Shown: positions 20,199 to 29,010 of the stretch, one piece after another
How the letters are laid out: every line of letters starts with the position of its first letter
Numbering within the stretch: position 1 is the first letter of the stretch
Origin: JBMDXB01 sp048594975
Lineage (GTDB): Bacteria; Acidobacteriota; Vicinamibacteria; Vicinamibacterales; 2-12-FULL-66-21
Direction of reading: 5' to 3'
Assembly (NCBI GenBank): GCA_048594975.1
Contig: JBMDXQ010000105.1
Span: 1 to 64,000, forward strand
DNA length: 64,000 bases
Program-made: the position numbers and the translations under genes
Notes under the pieces: model-generated
Seen by the model: only the letters and a program-made list of their open reading frames with translations
Told to the model about the DNA's origin: nothing
Databases searched by the model: none

Positions 20199-20966
20199 TT
20201 ACCAGCGCGTGTCGATGCGGTGCGCCGGGCGCCAGTGCTGCGCGCCGTGCTCGAGCACCCGGTCGCGCCGCTCGAACACCTTGATCAGGACGACCCCCGC
20301 GACAAACCCGCCCAGGTGCGCCCAGAAGGCGACGCCGCCGGCCTGCTCGGAGACGACGCTGGTGATCCCGCCGGCAAACTGCAGGAACGCCCAGTAGATC
20401 AGCATCACCCACGCCGGCAGCGCCATCGACGTGAGGATGAAGCCGAGCGGCACCAGCGTGAACACCCGGACGCGCGGGAAGAGCACGAGGTAGGCACCCA
20501 TCACGCCGCTGATCGCGCCCGACGCGCCGACCATCGGCACCTCCGACGCCGGGTCCGCCGCCACCTGCGCCAGCGCCGCCGCCAGCCCGGTCAGCAGGTA
20601 GAAGGCGAGGAAGCGGGGCCTCGTCATCGAGTCCTCGACGTTGTTCCCGAACAGCCAGAGGAACCACATGTTGCCGATGAGGTGCATCCAGGACCCGTGC
20701 AGGAACATGGACGTGACCAGGTTCGACCACTGCCGCCCCGGGTCGGTGAGGCACACCAGCCGCTCGCCCATCGGGAACGGTGTGCCGGGCGCGAGCGACG
20801 CGGTGAGTTCGCCCGGGATCAGGCCGAGGTTGCATACCGATTCGGCGAGCAGACGGGTTCCGCCCGCGCCCTGCACGAACACCCAGGCGAAGACGCTCGT
20901 CGCGATCAGCGCAAACGTCACGTACGGCGTGCGGAGCGTCTGGTTCTCGTCGTGATACGGAATCAC
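20199..20966 (-). CDS. Rhomboid-family intramembrane serine protease
   Basis: A 255-residue polytopic membrane protease. The rhomboid blocks are complete: HGSWMHLIGNMWFLWLFG in helix 2, the serine in GASGAISGVMGAY, and the catalytic histidine in FWAHLGGFVAG. It cleaves membrane-embedded substrates within the bilayer; bacterial targets are mostly unknown, but quality control and signal release are typical roles. The start is GTG at 20966 with TACAAT exactly six bases before it, a leaderless arrangement. The upstream DNA forms a long hairpin (21051-21115). Confidence 0.93.
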   Translation of the reverse strand: MIPYHDENQTLRTPYVTFALIATSVFAWVFVQGAGGTRLLAESVCNLGLIPGELTASLAPGTPFPMGERLVCLTDPGRQWSNLVTSMFLHGSWMHLIGNMWFLWLFGNNVEDSMTRPRFLAFYLLTGLAAALAQVAADPASEVPMVGASGAISGVMGAYLVLFPRVRVFTLVPLGFILTSMALPAWVMLIYWAFLQFAGGITSVVSEQAGGVAFWAHLGGFVAGVVLIKVFERRDRVLEHGAQHWRPAHRIDTRW

Positions 20967-20972
20967 GGGACT

Positions 20973-20978
20973 ATTGTA
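20973..20978 (-). promoter_or_regulatory. Putative -10 box of a leaderless rhomboid promoter
   Basis: On the minus strand TACAAT is separated by six bases (AGTCCC) from the GTG start. The predicted transcript would start at the start codon. Confidence 0.5.
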
Positions 20979-20998
20979 CGCCGCGAACGTGCATCGGC

Positions 20999-21130
20999 GG
21001 ATTGAGCGATTGAGTCATTGGGCCATTGAGCCGACGAGCATCGAGTCATCGAGCGATTGGGCCATTGCGGCCATGGCGTACGTTTTGTCGCCCCACCGCA
21101 ATGGCACAATCGCTCAATCGCCCAATGGCT
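20999..21130. repeat. ATTGAGCG/CCATTG array with a 20-bp near-perfect stem
   Basis: Units of GATTGAG, GGCCATTG and CGAGTCATC fill the gap. The block 21051-21070 is complementary to 21096-21115 at 19 of 20 positions with a 25-base loop. It lies after the M24 peptidase gene and before the rhomboid promoter. Confidence 0.8.
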
Positions 21131-21136
21131 CGTTTC

Positions 21137-22519
21137 CTATTTCACCAGGAAGAGCTTGTCCTGGCGGCGCAGCGCCCACCGGATCTTGCCGTCGGCGCCG
21201 ACGACCGCGTCCTCCTCCTGCGCCATGCGCACCGCCTGTCCGTCCCACTCCGGCACAGCCGTCGTCGCCTGCAGCTCGATCGACCACCACGTGTTCGGGA
21301 TGACCTTGGCGTCGCCCCGACCCTCGACGCCGGTCTGGTAGTCCCAGAGCCCGATCAGCGGGCCGGCGCCATGGCCGTGCAGCCCGATGGGATGCGAGTA
21401 CAGGGTGCCGTCGATCTTCTTTGCCTTCATGCGCGCGAGCGAGGCGGCGAGGATCTCATTGCCGGTGCGCCCGGGACGGATCACCTCCATCACGATGTCC
21501 TGAAGCGCGTTCGCGTTCGCGAGCGCGGCGCGTAGCCCCGCGGGTGCATCGATGTCGTCGGGACGGAGCACGTAGGCCAGGTGCTGCGTGTCAGTGTTGA
21601 GTCGCGCCGCCGTGATGCCGACGTCGCAGTGGAGCAGGTCGCCCGGCGCGATCACCGGATCGTCGCCGATCTCGGCGGCCGTCTTGCCCCTGCGCTGCAC
21701 GTCGATGCTCGGCTGGAACCACGTCCCCAGCCCGAGGTCGTTGACGCGCTGCCGCCACCACCACACGAGATCGCTCGTTCTGGTTTTCCCAGGAGTAATC
21801 GTCTTCGACGAGAACATCTCCTGGGTCAGCGACCAGACCAGCTCCTGCATGCGCCGGAAGAACAGCTCTTCTTCCGGCAGCCGCACGGCGATGAGCTCGA
21901 GCGGGAGCCCCTCGGCGTTCTTGAATCGCGAGGTCCACTGCTGGCCGAGCGCGGCGCTCATGCCCTGCAGTTCGCCGCTCGACAGGCCGTCGGAGAAGGC
22001 GAAGATCGTCGAGCGGTTGACGCCGATGACGCGGGGGTTTCGCTCTTCGACGACCGTTTTCAGCGCCTCCCACTGCTCGTCACCCCAGAGCTCGGCCTGT
22101 TGCCCGCGCCCGACGTCGCCGGCGGCTTTCTTGGTCGAACGCTTCGCCTCGAAGACTCCGCCCTGCGAGCTGCCGCCGAGGGCGATGCGCTCGACGCACG
22201 GCGCGGATGGCGGGGCCTCGGCGGCCGCGCATTTGTCGAAGAACACGTAGATCGTCCGCCGGCGCGCGGCGAACGTCGTCGGCGAGGTGATCGCGAGGAA
22301 GATCGGGTCTTCGTTGTACTCGCGCATCGGCACTACCCACATATCGATGCGGTGCGCGCGCATCAGCGAGGGCAGGAAGGTGTCGAGCCGCTTCTGCAGC
22401 CACTGCTGCTGCATCGCCGCCTGCTCGCGCAGCGTGCCGAAGGGGCGGTTCGAAGACTGTGCGTCCGGTGTGCCGGCGGCGCACACGGCAAGAGCAAGAA
22501 CACAGAGGGTCCTTCGCAT
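21137..22519 (-). CDS. Secreted M24-family (aminopeptidase P-like) metallopeptidase
   Basis: A 460-residue exported protein with an N-terminal signal peptide (LCVLALAVCAAGTPDAQ). The C-terminal half has the pita-bread fold ligands in order: D in LLHCDVGI, D in NTDTQHL, H in HPIGLHGHG, E in WWSIELQ and E in AQEEDAVV, which would bind two metal ions. Aminopeptidase P-type enzymes remove N-terminal residues ahead of proline; the preceding domain of about 230 residues is divergent. ATG 22519 was chosen because it begins the signal peptide, although the frame is open further upstream. TATACT lies ten bases before it. Confidence 0.88.
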   Translation of the reverse strand: MRRTLCVLALAVCAAGTPDAQSSNRPFGTLREQAAMQQQWLQKRLDTFLPSLMRAHRIDMWVVPMREYNEDPIFLAITSPTTFAARRRTIYVFFDKCAAAEAPPSAPCVERIALGGSSQGGVFEAKRSTKKAAGDVGRGQQAELWGDEQWEALKTVVEERNPRVIGVNRSTIFAFSDGLSSGELQGMSAALGQQWTSRFKNAEGLPLELIAVRLPEEELFFRRMQELVWSLTQEMFSSKTITPGKTRTSDLVWWWRQRVNDLGLGTWFQPSIDVQRRGKTAAEIGDDPVIAPGDLLHCDVGITAARLNTDTQHLAYVLRPDDIDAPAGLRAALANANALQDIVMEVIRPGRTGNEILAASLARMKAKKIDGTLYSHPIGLHGHGAGPLIGLWDYQTGVEGRGDAKVIPNTWWSIELQATTAVPEWDGQAVRMAQEEDAVVGADGKIRWALRRQDKLFLVK

Positions 22520-22934
22520 GATGTCCGAGAGTATACCGGCCGCGCTCGGCCATCGCCGGCGGACCGGGGTCCAATAGGAAGGTACCGGCACTGTTGCGGA
22601 GCCGATCGCCACTGACGCCCGCGAGCTGCAGCACAGGGCCCGGCTTGCCGCTGCCCTCGAGCGCAGTAATCGCGCGGAGCTCGAGAAACTCGAACGCGAG
22701 CCGTACGACTTCTGGGTTTCCGGCGCGCGGGGTGATCCGGACCGAACCAGGGCGGCCGTCCACGTGACGATCGGGCACGAGGGCGCGGCCGTCATACCTC
22801 GAAAAAAAGTGACGGTGCTGGAGGTACAAGGAGATGCAAAATCGCTGGATCACGCAGCGCGCCTTTCCCCCTTCCCCCTTCCCTTCGCCCCCTCCCGCAG
22901 GTATGCTGCCTCCTCGCGCGGAGGAGGAGGACGA
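22520..22934. other. Intergenic region with polypyrimidine tract
   Basis: A 415-base gap between divergent genes. One plus-strand frame is open without stops for about 90 codons and looks faintly protein-like (ALERSNRAELEKLEREPYDF), but no start or family can be assigned. A pyrimidine run of some 35 bases (22863-22897) precedes a GAGGAGGAGG ribosome site for the downstream hydrolase. TATACT at 22530-22535 serves the M24 gene on the minus strand. Confidence 0.4.
22530..22535 (-). promoter_or_regulatory. -10 box (TATACT) near the M24 peptidase start
   Basis: Minus-strand TATACT ends ten bases before the ATG at 22519, leaving a leader of only a few bases. Confidence 0.35.
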
Positions 22935-23822
22935 ATGGAACGCAAGACCGTCGCTGATTTCGATCCCGAGGTGCTGGTGCTCTTCGACGCCTACGTGCAC
23001 GGGGCGCTCGACCGCCGGGGGTTCCTCGAGAAGGCACGGAAGTACGCCGTCGGCGGGATGACGGCGGCGATGCTGCTCGACGCGCTGAACCCGAAGTTCG
23101 CCGAGGCACAGCAGGTCGCGCCCGACGACAAGCGGCTGAAGACCGAGCGGGTGCCGTACCCCTCGCCGCAGGGCAGCGAAAAGACGAGCGGCTATCTGGC
23201 GCGGCCCGCCAACGCGAGCGGCAAGCTGTCCGGCATCCTGGTGGTGCACGAGAACCGCGGCCTGAACCCGCACATCGAGGACGTCGCGCGCCGCCTTGCG
23301 CTCGAGAACTTCATGACGTTCGCGCCCGACGCGCTCGCCGCGCTCGGCGGCTACCCCGGCACCGAAGACGAGGCGCGGGCGCTCTTTCAGAAGCTGGATC
23401 GCCAGAAGACGGCCGAGGACATGGTCGCGGCGGCGGCGTATCTGACGGGCCGGCCCGACTGCACCGGCAAGATCGGCGTCGTCGGGTTCTGCTGGGGCGG
23501 GTCGATGTCGCACACGCTGGCGACGCGGCTGCCGGATCTCGCCGCCGTCGTCCCCTTCTACGGCGGTGCGCCCGACCCGGCGGAGGCGTCGAAGGTCAAG
23601 GCGGCGCTCCTCGTGCACTTCGCGGAGAACGACCCGCGCGTGAATGCCTCGTGGCCGCCCTACGAAGCGGCGCTGAAGGCGGCCAGCGTACCGCACGAGG
23701 CGCACACCTATCCGGGAACGGGTCACGGGTTCAACAACGACACCACGCCGCGCTACGACGAGAAGCAGGCCAGAATCGCGTGGGATCGCACCGTGGCGTT
23801 TTTCAGGAAGCACCTGGCATAG
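22935..23822 (+). CDS. Dienelactone hydrolase family protein with Tat-like leader
   Basis: A 295-residue alpha/beta hydrolase. The dienelactone hydrolase nucleophile is C186 in GFCWGG, the acidic residue lies in HFAENDPRV, and the histidine is H264 in GTGHGF, giving the Cys-Asp-His triad of the family. The N-terminus carries DRRGFLEKA followed by a hydrophobic stretch and AEAQ, which looks like a twin-arginine signal embedded after about 25 residues. The ATG at 22935 has a strong GAGGAGGAGG just upstream. Dienelactone hydrolases open lactone rings in chlorocatechol breakdown, but exported relatives have varied ester substrates. Confidence 0.9.
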   Translation: MERKTVADFDPEVLVLFDAYVHGALDRRGFLEKARKYAVGGMTAAMLLDALNPKFAEAQQVAPDDKRLKTERVPYPSPQGSEKTSGYLARPANASGKLSGILVVHENRGLNPHIEDVARRLALENFMTFAPDALAALGGYPGTEDEARALFQKLDRQKTAEDMVAAAAYLTGRPDCTGKIGVVGFCWGGSMSHTLATRLPDLAAVVPFYGGAPDPAEASKVKAALLVHFAENDPRVNASWPPYEAALKAASVPHEAHTYPGTGHGFNNDTTPRYDEKQARIAWDRTVAFFRKHLA

Positions 23823-23832
23823 CGCGCGGCGA

Positions 23833-23865
23833 GACGGCGAGGCGCCGTGCCGGCCCCTCGCCGTC
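23833..23865. terminator. Bidirectional hairpin between convergent genes (10-bp stem)
   Basis: GACGGCGAGG (23833-23842) pairs perfectly with CCTCGCCGTC (23856-23865) around 13 bases, between the ends of the hydrolase and the small kinase-linked gene. No U-tract follows. Confidence 0.45.
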
Positions 23866-23884
23866 ATGCCGACTGGCCCGCCCG

Positions 23885-24499
23885 CTACCTCCTGCGACCG
23901 CGCTCCGCCCTGCCGCCGCGCCGGGGTTCGGCTTTCGGCCGGTCGCCGCCGCGCCTCTTGGGCCCCACGGCTTCTCTGAACGCCTCGATCAGGGCGGGGA
24001 CGACGGTTTCCTTGAAGAACGCCTTGATTTCGGCTTTGCCTCCCGCCGGACCTCTCGGCTGTACCACGACGCGGGTGGCGGTCGCTCCGTTCAGGTTGAT
24101 GGCGTCGCCGTCGACGTCTACGCCGATGATGTCGCCGTCCTTTTCGAACAGCAGGCCAAGACCGGTATTGTGTCGATCCAACTCGACCGGGGACGTCAGC
24201 AGCGGTTCGAACTTGTTGCCGCTGCCCAACTGCTTGCGCTCGATGTCGAACCTGCGTTCGGTACCCTCGCTCTTGTAGAGGATCGTGACTTTCTTGCCGG
24301 TGGCTTTGGGGCATCCGCCGCCGGTCCGGGTCACCTCGACCTCGAAAAAGTCGACGCTCTTGCCGGCGGGGTGAGCGATCTTCCACTTCTTCCTGGTCGT
24401 GCCCTCATGCTCCTTCCAGTGGTAGCCGTGCCAGAACCCGATGGACCCCGCTACGACTTCGATCGGGGGCCGGTCATCGCTGTCTCCAAATTCGCCCAC
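23885..24499 (-). CDS. Uncharacterised 204-residue protein co-transcribed with a kinase
   Basis: I do not recognise the family. The protein is soluble with no signal peptide. The first 150 residues look like beta-rich sequence (GSIGFWHGYHWKEHEG; KSVDFFEVEVTRTGGG; DGDIIGVDVDGDAINL), then an amphipathic helix (EIKAFFKETVVPALIEAFRE) and a basic Arg/Gly-rich tail of about 30 residues that could bind nucleic acid or acidic partners. It begins 14 bases after the stop of the TPR kinase on the same strand, so it is probably its operon partner and possibly its substrate or adaptor; that is inference. Confidence 0.75.
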   Translation of the reverse strand: MGEFGDSDDRPPIEVVAGSIGFWHGYHWKEHEGTTRKKWKIAHPAGKSVDFFEVEVTRTGGGCPKATGKKVTILYKSEGTERRFDIERKQLGSGNKFEPLLTSPVELDRHNTGLGLLFEKDGDIIGVDVDGDAINLNGATATRVVVQPRGPAGGKAEIKAFFKETVVPALIEAFREAVGPKRRGGDRPKAEPRRGGRAERGRRR

Positions 24500-24513
24500 A
24501 GCTGACTCCTTTC

Positions 24514-27444
24514 TCAGTGCCGGACGTCGAGCCCGGCCGCGCGCCGCAGATCGGCCAGGTCCGGCCGGTTCTCATACGAGCGCGCGTGTTCCTTCCATGC
24601 GCCGCGCAGCCGATCGAGCGCCTGCTGGGTGCGCTGCTGCAAGGCGAGCACGCGATCGTCCGCCTGCATTCGTCTGGCGGCCGCGGCTCCGAGCGCGGCC
24701 AGCCGCCACTCCAGTTCGGTGGACACCAGTTCCGGCCCGAGCAGGGCGTCCACCGCGCCGAGCACCCCGCGATAGTCGCCGGCCACCCAGCGCGCGCTCA
24801 GACGCCAGTAGGTGACATCATCGGGAGCGGTCGCGGTCATCTCGCCGCCCGGCCGGCGCCGACCGAGCTTCGCCTCGGCATGTTCGAGCAGCGCGGCGGC
24901 GTAGGTGCCCGTCGGGTCGGGCGGCTGGCGGACGGGAAGCACCGCCGAGGCCGCCTGCGCCGCTCGACCGAAGTTCTGCACGAGGACGGCGTGCAGCGCC
25001 CGGAGCATCTCGGCGCGACGCGCACGGCCCTTGTACGCTTCCACGCCGTTCGCCATGCCGCTGTCCAGCTCGCGCAGCACCGCCTCTGCTTCCTCGAAGC
25101 GGCCCAGGCGCAGCAGCAATTCGGCACGGCTGGTCAAATCGAACGCGAGCCAGGCAGCGTTGCCGTGCGTCCGATTGATCTGCTCTCTGCGTTCGCGCAG
25201 TTGCAGCGCTCCGGGCAGATCTCCAACCGCCGTCATCTGCCCGGCGAGGTTCTCGAGCGCTTCCGCGATCTGGTTGTCGTCGCCCAGGCGTTCCGACACT
25301 TGCAGCACGCGCTCGGCGAGCGGCCTGGCCTTGTCGTACTGCCGCTTCATCTCGTACCCGCGGGCGAGGATGTTGAGGCCCTGCATCTCCAGCCGCTGGT
25401 ACCCGTGCGCGCCCGTGAACGCCACCGCCGGTTCCGCAAGTGCCAGCGCATCGTCCACGCGGCCGCGCGCCAACAGGAGCGCGGCGCGCTGCAGCCGTGC
25501 CCGCGCCAGCAGCCGCTGCGCGCCTCGTTTCTCCGCCAGCTCGATCGCCCGTTGCAGCCGTGCGTCCGCATCCTCCGGCCGCTCGCGAATCAGCCGCGTC
25601 CCGAGCTCGATCAGACCGTCGGCAGCGACGGTCTCGAGCCCGTTCGCCAGTGCCGCCTCCACCGCGTCGGCTGCCAGGCGCTCGGCTTCGCTGAAGACGC
25701 CCTCGCGTGCCGCCAGACTGCTGAGGCGCAGCTGCAGTGTGATCTCCTGCGACCGGCTCTGCACGCTCGCCGCGAGCGTGCGGGCACGTTCGAGCACGGC
25801 TCGCCCCTCGGCGAGACGCCCCAATCCCGCGAGGAACGTGCCGCGCCAGAGGAGCGTCTCGGTCTCGCCTTCGACGTTTGCGGCAGCGCGATAGAGGCGC
25901 TCGGCCTCGTCGAATTCCTTCAGCGCGCCGTCGCGCGCCCCGAGCTGCGTCAGGACCACCGCCCGCCGCAGGTGGGCCGGCGCATACTGGGCGTCGGCGG
26001 CAATCGCCCGGTCGTAGCTGCGCTGTGCCTCGCGGGGGGACGCCGCGGCTTCCTGCGCCCGCCCCAGGTCCAGCCACACCGCCGCATCTCCAGGGCGGCG
26101 CTCGGCCAGCTCGGAGTACGCCTTCACCGCCGACGCCGCATCCTGCAGCGCCAGCGCACGGACCGCGTCGAGGCGGAGGCGGTCCTCGCGCGGCAGGCGC
26201 GAGCGGTTCGGGATGAGGCGGTCCATGGTGAGGAGCGCACGCTGCGCGCGGTCCTGATCATCCAGCTCACTGTAGGCTCCCGCGAGGCGTGCATACGCGA
26301 GGGCGTACTCCGGGAAGATCTTGACCGCCTCCTCGAGTGCCAGCCTGCCGCTGTGGTAGGCCCCGTCGTGGATCAGCTGCGTACCCCTGACGAACCAGCG
26401 CTGCGCCTCGGCCGGCGGTTCGGGCAGTGCAGCCGTAGACCGCCAGCGCCAGATCCCCGCGGCCGCGACGGCGATGAGCAACAGCGCGGCAACCTGCCAT
26501 CTCCGGGTGCGCAGCCGGCGGCCGAACCACCGCAGCGGACCGCGGCGTATCGCGGGAATCGTACGCAGCGCGTTGGAGGCGTGCGACGTGTCCGGCGCGA
26601 GCACGCGCAGCGCCCCCAGCAGTTCGTCTGCCGAGGCGAAGCGATCCTCCGGATGCTTGGCGAGCAGGCGGCGGCACAACTCGTCCTCGCTCTCGCCCAG
26701 TTCCTCGCGCACGCTCGACACCGGCGGCGGATGCTCGTGCAGGATCTGCACGTAGGTGCCGGCGTCGGTCGGCGCTTCGAACGGCCGCCGTCCCGTCAGC
26801 GACTCGTACAGGACGCTTCCCAGCGAGAACAGGTCGCTGCGACCGTCGAGCGGCTGCTGCTGCACCTGCTCGGGCGACATGTAGGTCGGCGTGCCCATCG
26901 CGCGCCCCGGGCCGGTCAGGCTCGTGACCGTCATCGCGTTGTCGCCCATTGGCGACGGATCGTCGAGATGCGCGATGCCGAAGTCGAGCAGCTTGGCCTT
27001 GCCCGACGGCGTGATCATGATGTTCTGCGGCTTGATGTCGCGGTGGATGATCCCGCGGCGGTGCGCCGCCGCCAACGCCGCCGCGACGTCGGCGGCGATC
27101 TGGAACGCCTGTCGCGGCGCGAGCGGTCCGCGCTGCAGCCGCCCCGACAGCGTCTCACCCTCGACGTACTGCATGACGATGCAGGCGCGGCCGTCGGGCT
27201 GGAGGATGACGTCGTGGACGGCGCAGATGTTCGGATGGTCGAGCGCGGCGGCGGCCCGCGCCTCGTGTACCAGGCGCCGCTGCGCCGCCGGGTCGGCGGC
27301 GCGGTCGGCGGCGATGAACTTGATGGCGACGTCGCGATTCAGATCGAGGTCGCGGGCAAGGTACACGGACCCCATCCCGCCGGCCCCCAGGAGCCGCTCG
27401 AGGCGGTATTTCGCGACTCTCGTGCCAGGCTCAGGCGGCCACAT
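24514..27444 (-). CDS. Membrane-anchored serine/threonine protein kinase with TPR domain
   Basis: A 976-residue protein. Residues about 13-285 form a Hanks-type kinase with GAGGMGSV, K42, H134-R-D136 plus KPQN, D154-F-G and MSPEQ in the activation segment, all intact. A single transmembrane helix lies near 315-333 (WQVAALLLIAVAAAG), preceded by an Arg-rich juxtamembrane stretch. The remaining 640 residues, probably on the far side of the membrane, are helical TPR-like repeats. This arrangement is common in Acidobacteriota and suggests that the TPR part senses an envelope signal and the kinase part acts inside. Targets are unknown; the small downstream gene is the obvious candidate. Confidence 0.93.
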   Translation of the reverse strand: MWPPEPGTRVAKYRLERLLGAGGMGSVYLARDLDLNRDVAIKFIAADRAADPAAQRRLVHEARAAAALDHPNICAVHDVILQPDGRACIVMQYVEGETLSGRLQRGPLAPRQAFQIAADVAAALAAAHRRGIIHRDIKPQNIMITPSGKAKLLDFGIAHLDDPSPMGDNAMTVTSLTGPGRAMGTPTYMSPEQVQQQPLDGRSDLFSLGSVLYESLTGRRPFEAPTDAGTYVQILHEHPPPVSSVREELGESEDELCRRLLAKHPEDRFASADELLGALRVLAPDTSHASNALRTIPAIRRGPLRWFGRRLRTRRWQVAALLLIAVAAAGIWRWRSTAALPEPPAEAQRWFVRGTQLIHDGAYHSGRLALEEAVKIFPEYALAYARLAGAYSELDDQDRAQRALLTMDRLIPNRSRLPREDRLRLDAVRALALQDAASAVKAYSELAERRPGDAAVWLDLGRAQEAAASPREAQRSYDRAIAADAQYAPAHLRRAVVLTQLGARDGALKEFDEAERLYRAAANVEGETETLLWRGTFLAGLGRLAEGRAVLERARTLAASVQSRSQEITLQLRLSSLAAREGVFSEAERLAADAVEAALANGLETVAADGLIELGTRLIRERPEDADARLQRAIELAEKRGAQRLLARARLQRAALLLARGRVDDALALAEPAVAFTGAHGYQRLEMQGLNILARGYEMKRQYDKARPLAERVLQVSERLGDDNQIAEALENLAGQMTAVGDLPGALQLRERREQINRTHGNAAWLAFDLTSRAELLLRLGRFEEAEAVLRELDSGMANGVEAYKGRARRAEMLRALHAVLVQNFGRAAQAASAVLPVRQPPDPTGTYAAALLEHAEAKLGRRRPGGEMTATAPDDVTYWRLSARWVAGDYRGVLGAVDALLGPELVSTELEWRLAALGAAAARRMQADDRVLALQQRTQQALDRLRGAWKEHARSYENRPDLADLRRAAGLDVRH

Positions 27445-27749
27445 AAGCTCGCAGCAATGGGAGGCGCGCCGAAGATAGAACGATCACCGCCTCAGCCGCA
27501 AGGGAATCTGGCACCCGGTTGGCAGCTCTTCGGAGGCGCGGAGGCCGGCGAATGGACGGTGATCAGAGACGTCGGGGCAGGGTGGTAGTGGACAACGTCG
27601 AGCGGCCGTCCCGGGTACGCCGCCGCCGGACCCGCGATTCCGGCGCCCTCTCGGACGTGCCGGCGTCCGGCAAGGCCGGGCGCGGTCGCTTCGAGCGCCG
27701 TGCGGCTGACCGCCGGCGCCATCGCCATCACTGATAAAGTTGACCGCCT
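27445..27749. other. Divergent intergenic region, no gene recognised
   Basis: A 305-base gap between the kinase (minus) and the flavoprotein (plus). I see no coding sequence. TAAAGT at 27735-27740 is a possible -10 box, nine bases before the GTG at 27750. Confidence 0.4.
27735..27740 (+). promoter_or_regulatory. Possible -10 box before the flavoprotein gene
   Basis: TAAAGT followed by nine bases and GTG; again there is no room for a normal leader. The match to consensus is moderate. Confidence 0.3.
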
Positions 27750-28958
27750 GTGACAGTCCTGCGCGCCGACGCGCTGGTCATCGGCGCCGGTCCCGCCGGG
27801 TCCGCCGCCGCTCGCACGCTCGCCCTCGGGGGCGCGCGTGTCGTCCTCGCCGATCGGCACGAATTCCCCCGCGACAAGGTGTGCGGCGACGCCCTGATTC
27901 CCGATGCCCTGCAGGCGCTCGGCGACCTGGGTCTCCGCGACGAGGTGCTCGCCGCCGGGCGGCGGCTCGATTGTCTGCGCGTGTACGCGCCGGACGACTC
28001 CTTCCTCACGCTCCACGGCGAGTGCGCGTGCGTTCCCAGGTTCGCGCTCGACGACCGGCTGCGGCGCGCCGCCATCCGCGCCGGCGCCGACTTCCGGCCG
28101 CACCTGCGCGCGCTCTCACCGATCGAAGATGGCGGCGTCGTCCGCGGCGCCGAGTTCGTGCACGCGCGAACGTCGGTGCGCTCGACCATCCTCGCGCCGG
28201 CGACCGTTCTCGCCACTGGCGCAGCATCGGACGTGCTCGGCCGGTTCGGGATGTGCGTTCGCTCGAAGCCCTCCGCGACGGCAGCGCGGCTCTACATGAA
28301 GGTCGATCGCGAGCTCTCGTCTGCCTTCGATCACCTCTGCATCGCGTACTCGTCATCGGTCTGTCCCGGCTACGGCTGGATCTTCCCGGGGCCGGACGAC
28401 GTGTTCAACGTCGGCGCCGGATATTTCTACGACTCGCCGTTGCCGCGGGACACGAACCTGCGCACGCTGCTGGCGACCTTCCTGCGCGACTTCGCGCCTG
28501 CGGCGGCGCTGATGCAGCGGGCGCGAGTGCTGGGCCCGCTGAAAGGGGCGCCGCTCCGCACGGCGATGGAGGGGGCTACCCTGGCGCGTCCCGGGCTGTA
28601 CGTCGTGGGTGAGGGCGCCGGGCTGACGTATTCGTTCAGCGGCGAAGGAATCGGAAAGGCGCTGCAGAGCGGGATCCTGGCCGCCGAGACAGCGCTTCGT
28701 GCCGGCTGCTCGGAAGCGGGGCTGCGGTCGGCGGCGGCCGACTACGCACAGGCGCTGGCCGCGCGGTTCGGCGGACGGTTCCGCGCGTACAGGCGGATGC
28801 AACGCTGGCTGGCGTATCCCGCGTTTGCCAATTTCCTCACGCGGCGTGCGAATCGCGGACGGTTCGTCCGCGCGCAGCTGCAGTCGCTATTTGCCGAGAC
28901 CGGCGACCCGGTCGAGCTACTCTCGGTGCGCGGGCTGATTCGCGCCGCGCTCACCTGA
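27750..28958 (+). CDS. Geranylgeranyl reductase-family FAD-dependent oxidoreductase
   Basis: A 402-residue flavoprotein. The dinucleotide-binding motif G12-x-G14-x-x-G17 (VIGAGPAGSAAA) is followed by the family block DKVCGDALIPDAL and by a second FAD-binding block GEGAGLTYSFSGEGIGKAL. Members reduce isoprenoid double bonds (geranylgeranyl groups, menaquinone side chains, archaeal-type lipids) or hydroxylate other substrates. With no isoprenoid gene adjacent, the substrate is open; menaquinone side-chain saturation is one possibility. No membrane helix is evident, so peripheral membrane association is likely. Confidence 0.88.
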   Translation: MTVLRADALVIGAGPAGSAAARTLALGGARVVLADRHEFPRDKVCGDALIPDALQALGDLGLRDEVLAAGRRLDCLRVYAPDDSFLTLHGECACVPRFALDDRLRRAAIRAGADFRPHLRALSPIEDGGVVRGAEFVHARTSVRSTILAPATVLATGAASDVLGRFGMCVRSKPSATAARLYMKVDRELSSAFDHLCIAYSSSVCPGYGWIFPGPDDVFNVGAGYFYDSPLPRDTNLRTLLATFLRDFAPAAALMQRARVLGPLKGAPLRTAMEGATLARPGLYVVGEGAGLTYSFSGEGIGKALQSGILAAETALRAGCSEAGLRSAAADYAQALAARFGGRFRAYRRMQRWLAYPAFANFLTRRANRGRFVRAQLQSLFAETGDPVELLSVRGLIRAALT

Positions 28959-29010
28959 CGAACTCGTCCGCGCAGTCGCGTCTGGATCAAAGTCTGCATC
29001 GGCCGTACGC

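Noticed and set aside
20999..21130. Possible CRISPR array at repeated ATTGAG units
   Set aside because: Units are only 7-9 bp, degenerate and without unique spacers of constant length; no cas genes in the window.
24517..27588. 1023-residue open frame opposite the TPR kinase
   Set aside because: Antisense shadow of the kinase gene; composition is typical of shadow frames and the kinase motifs are all intact on the other strand.
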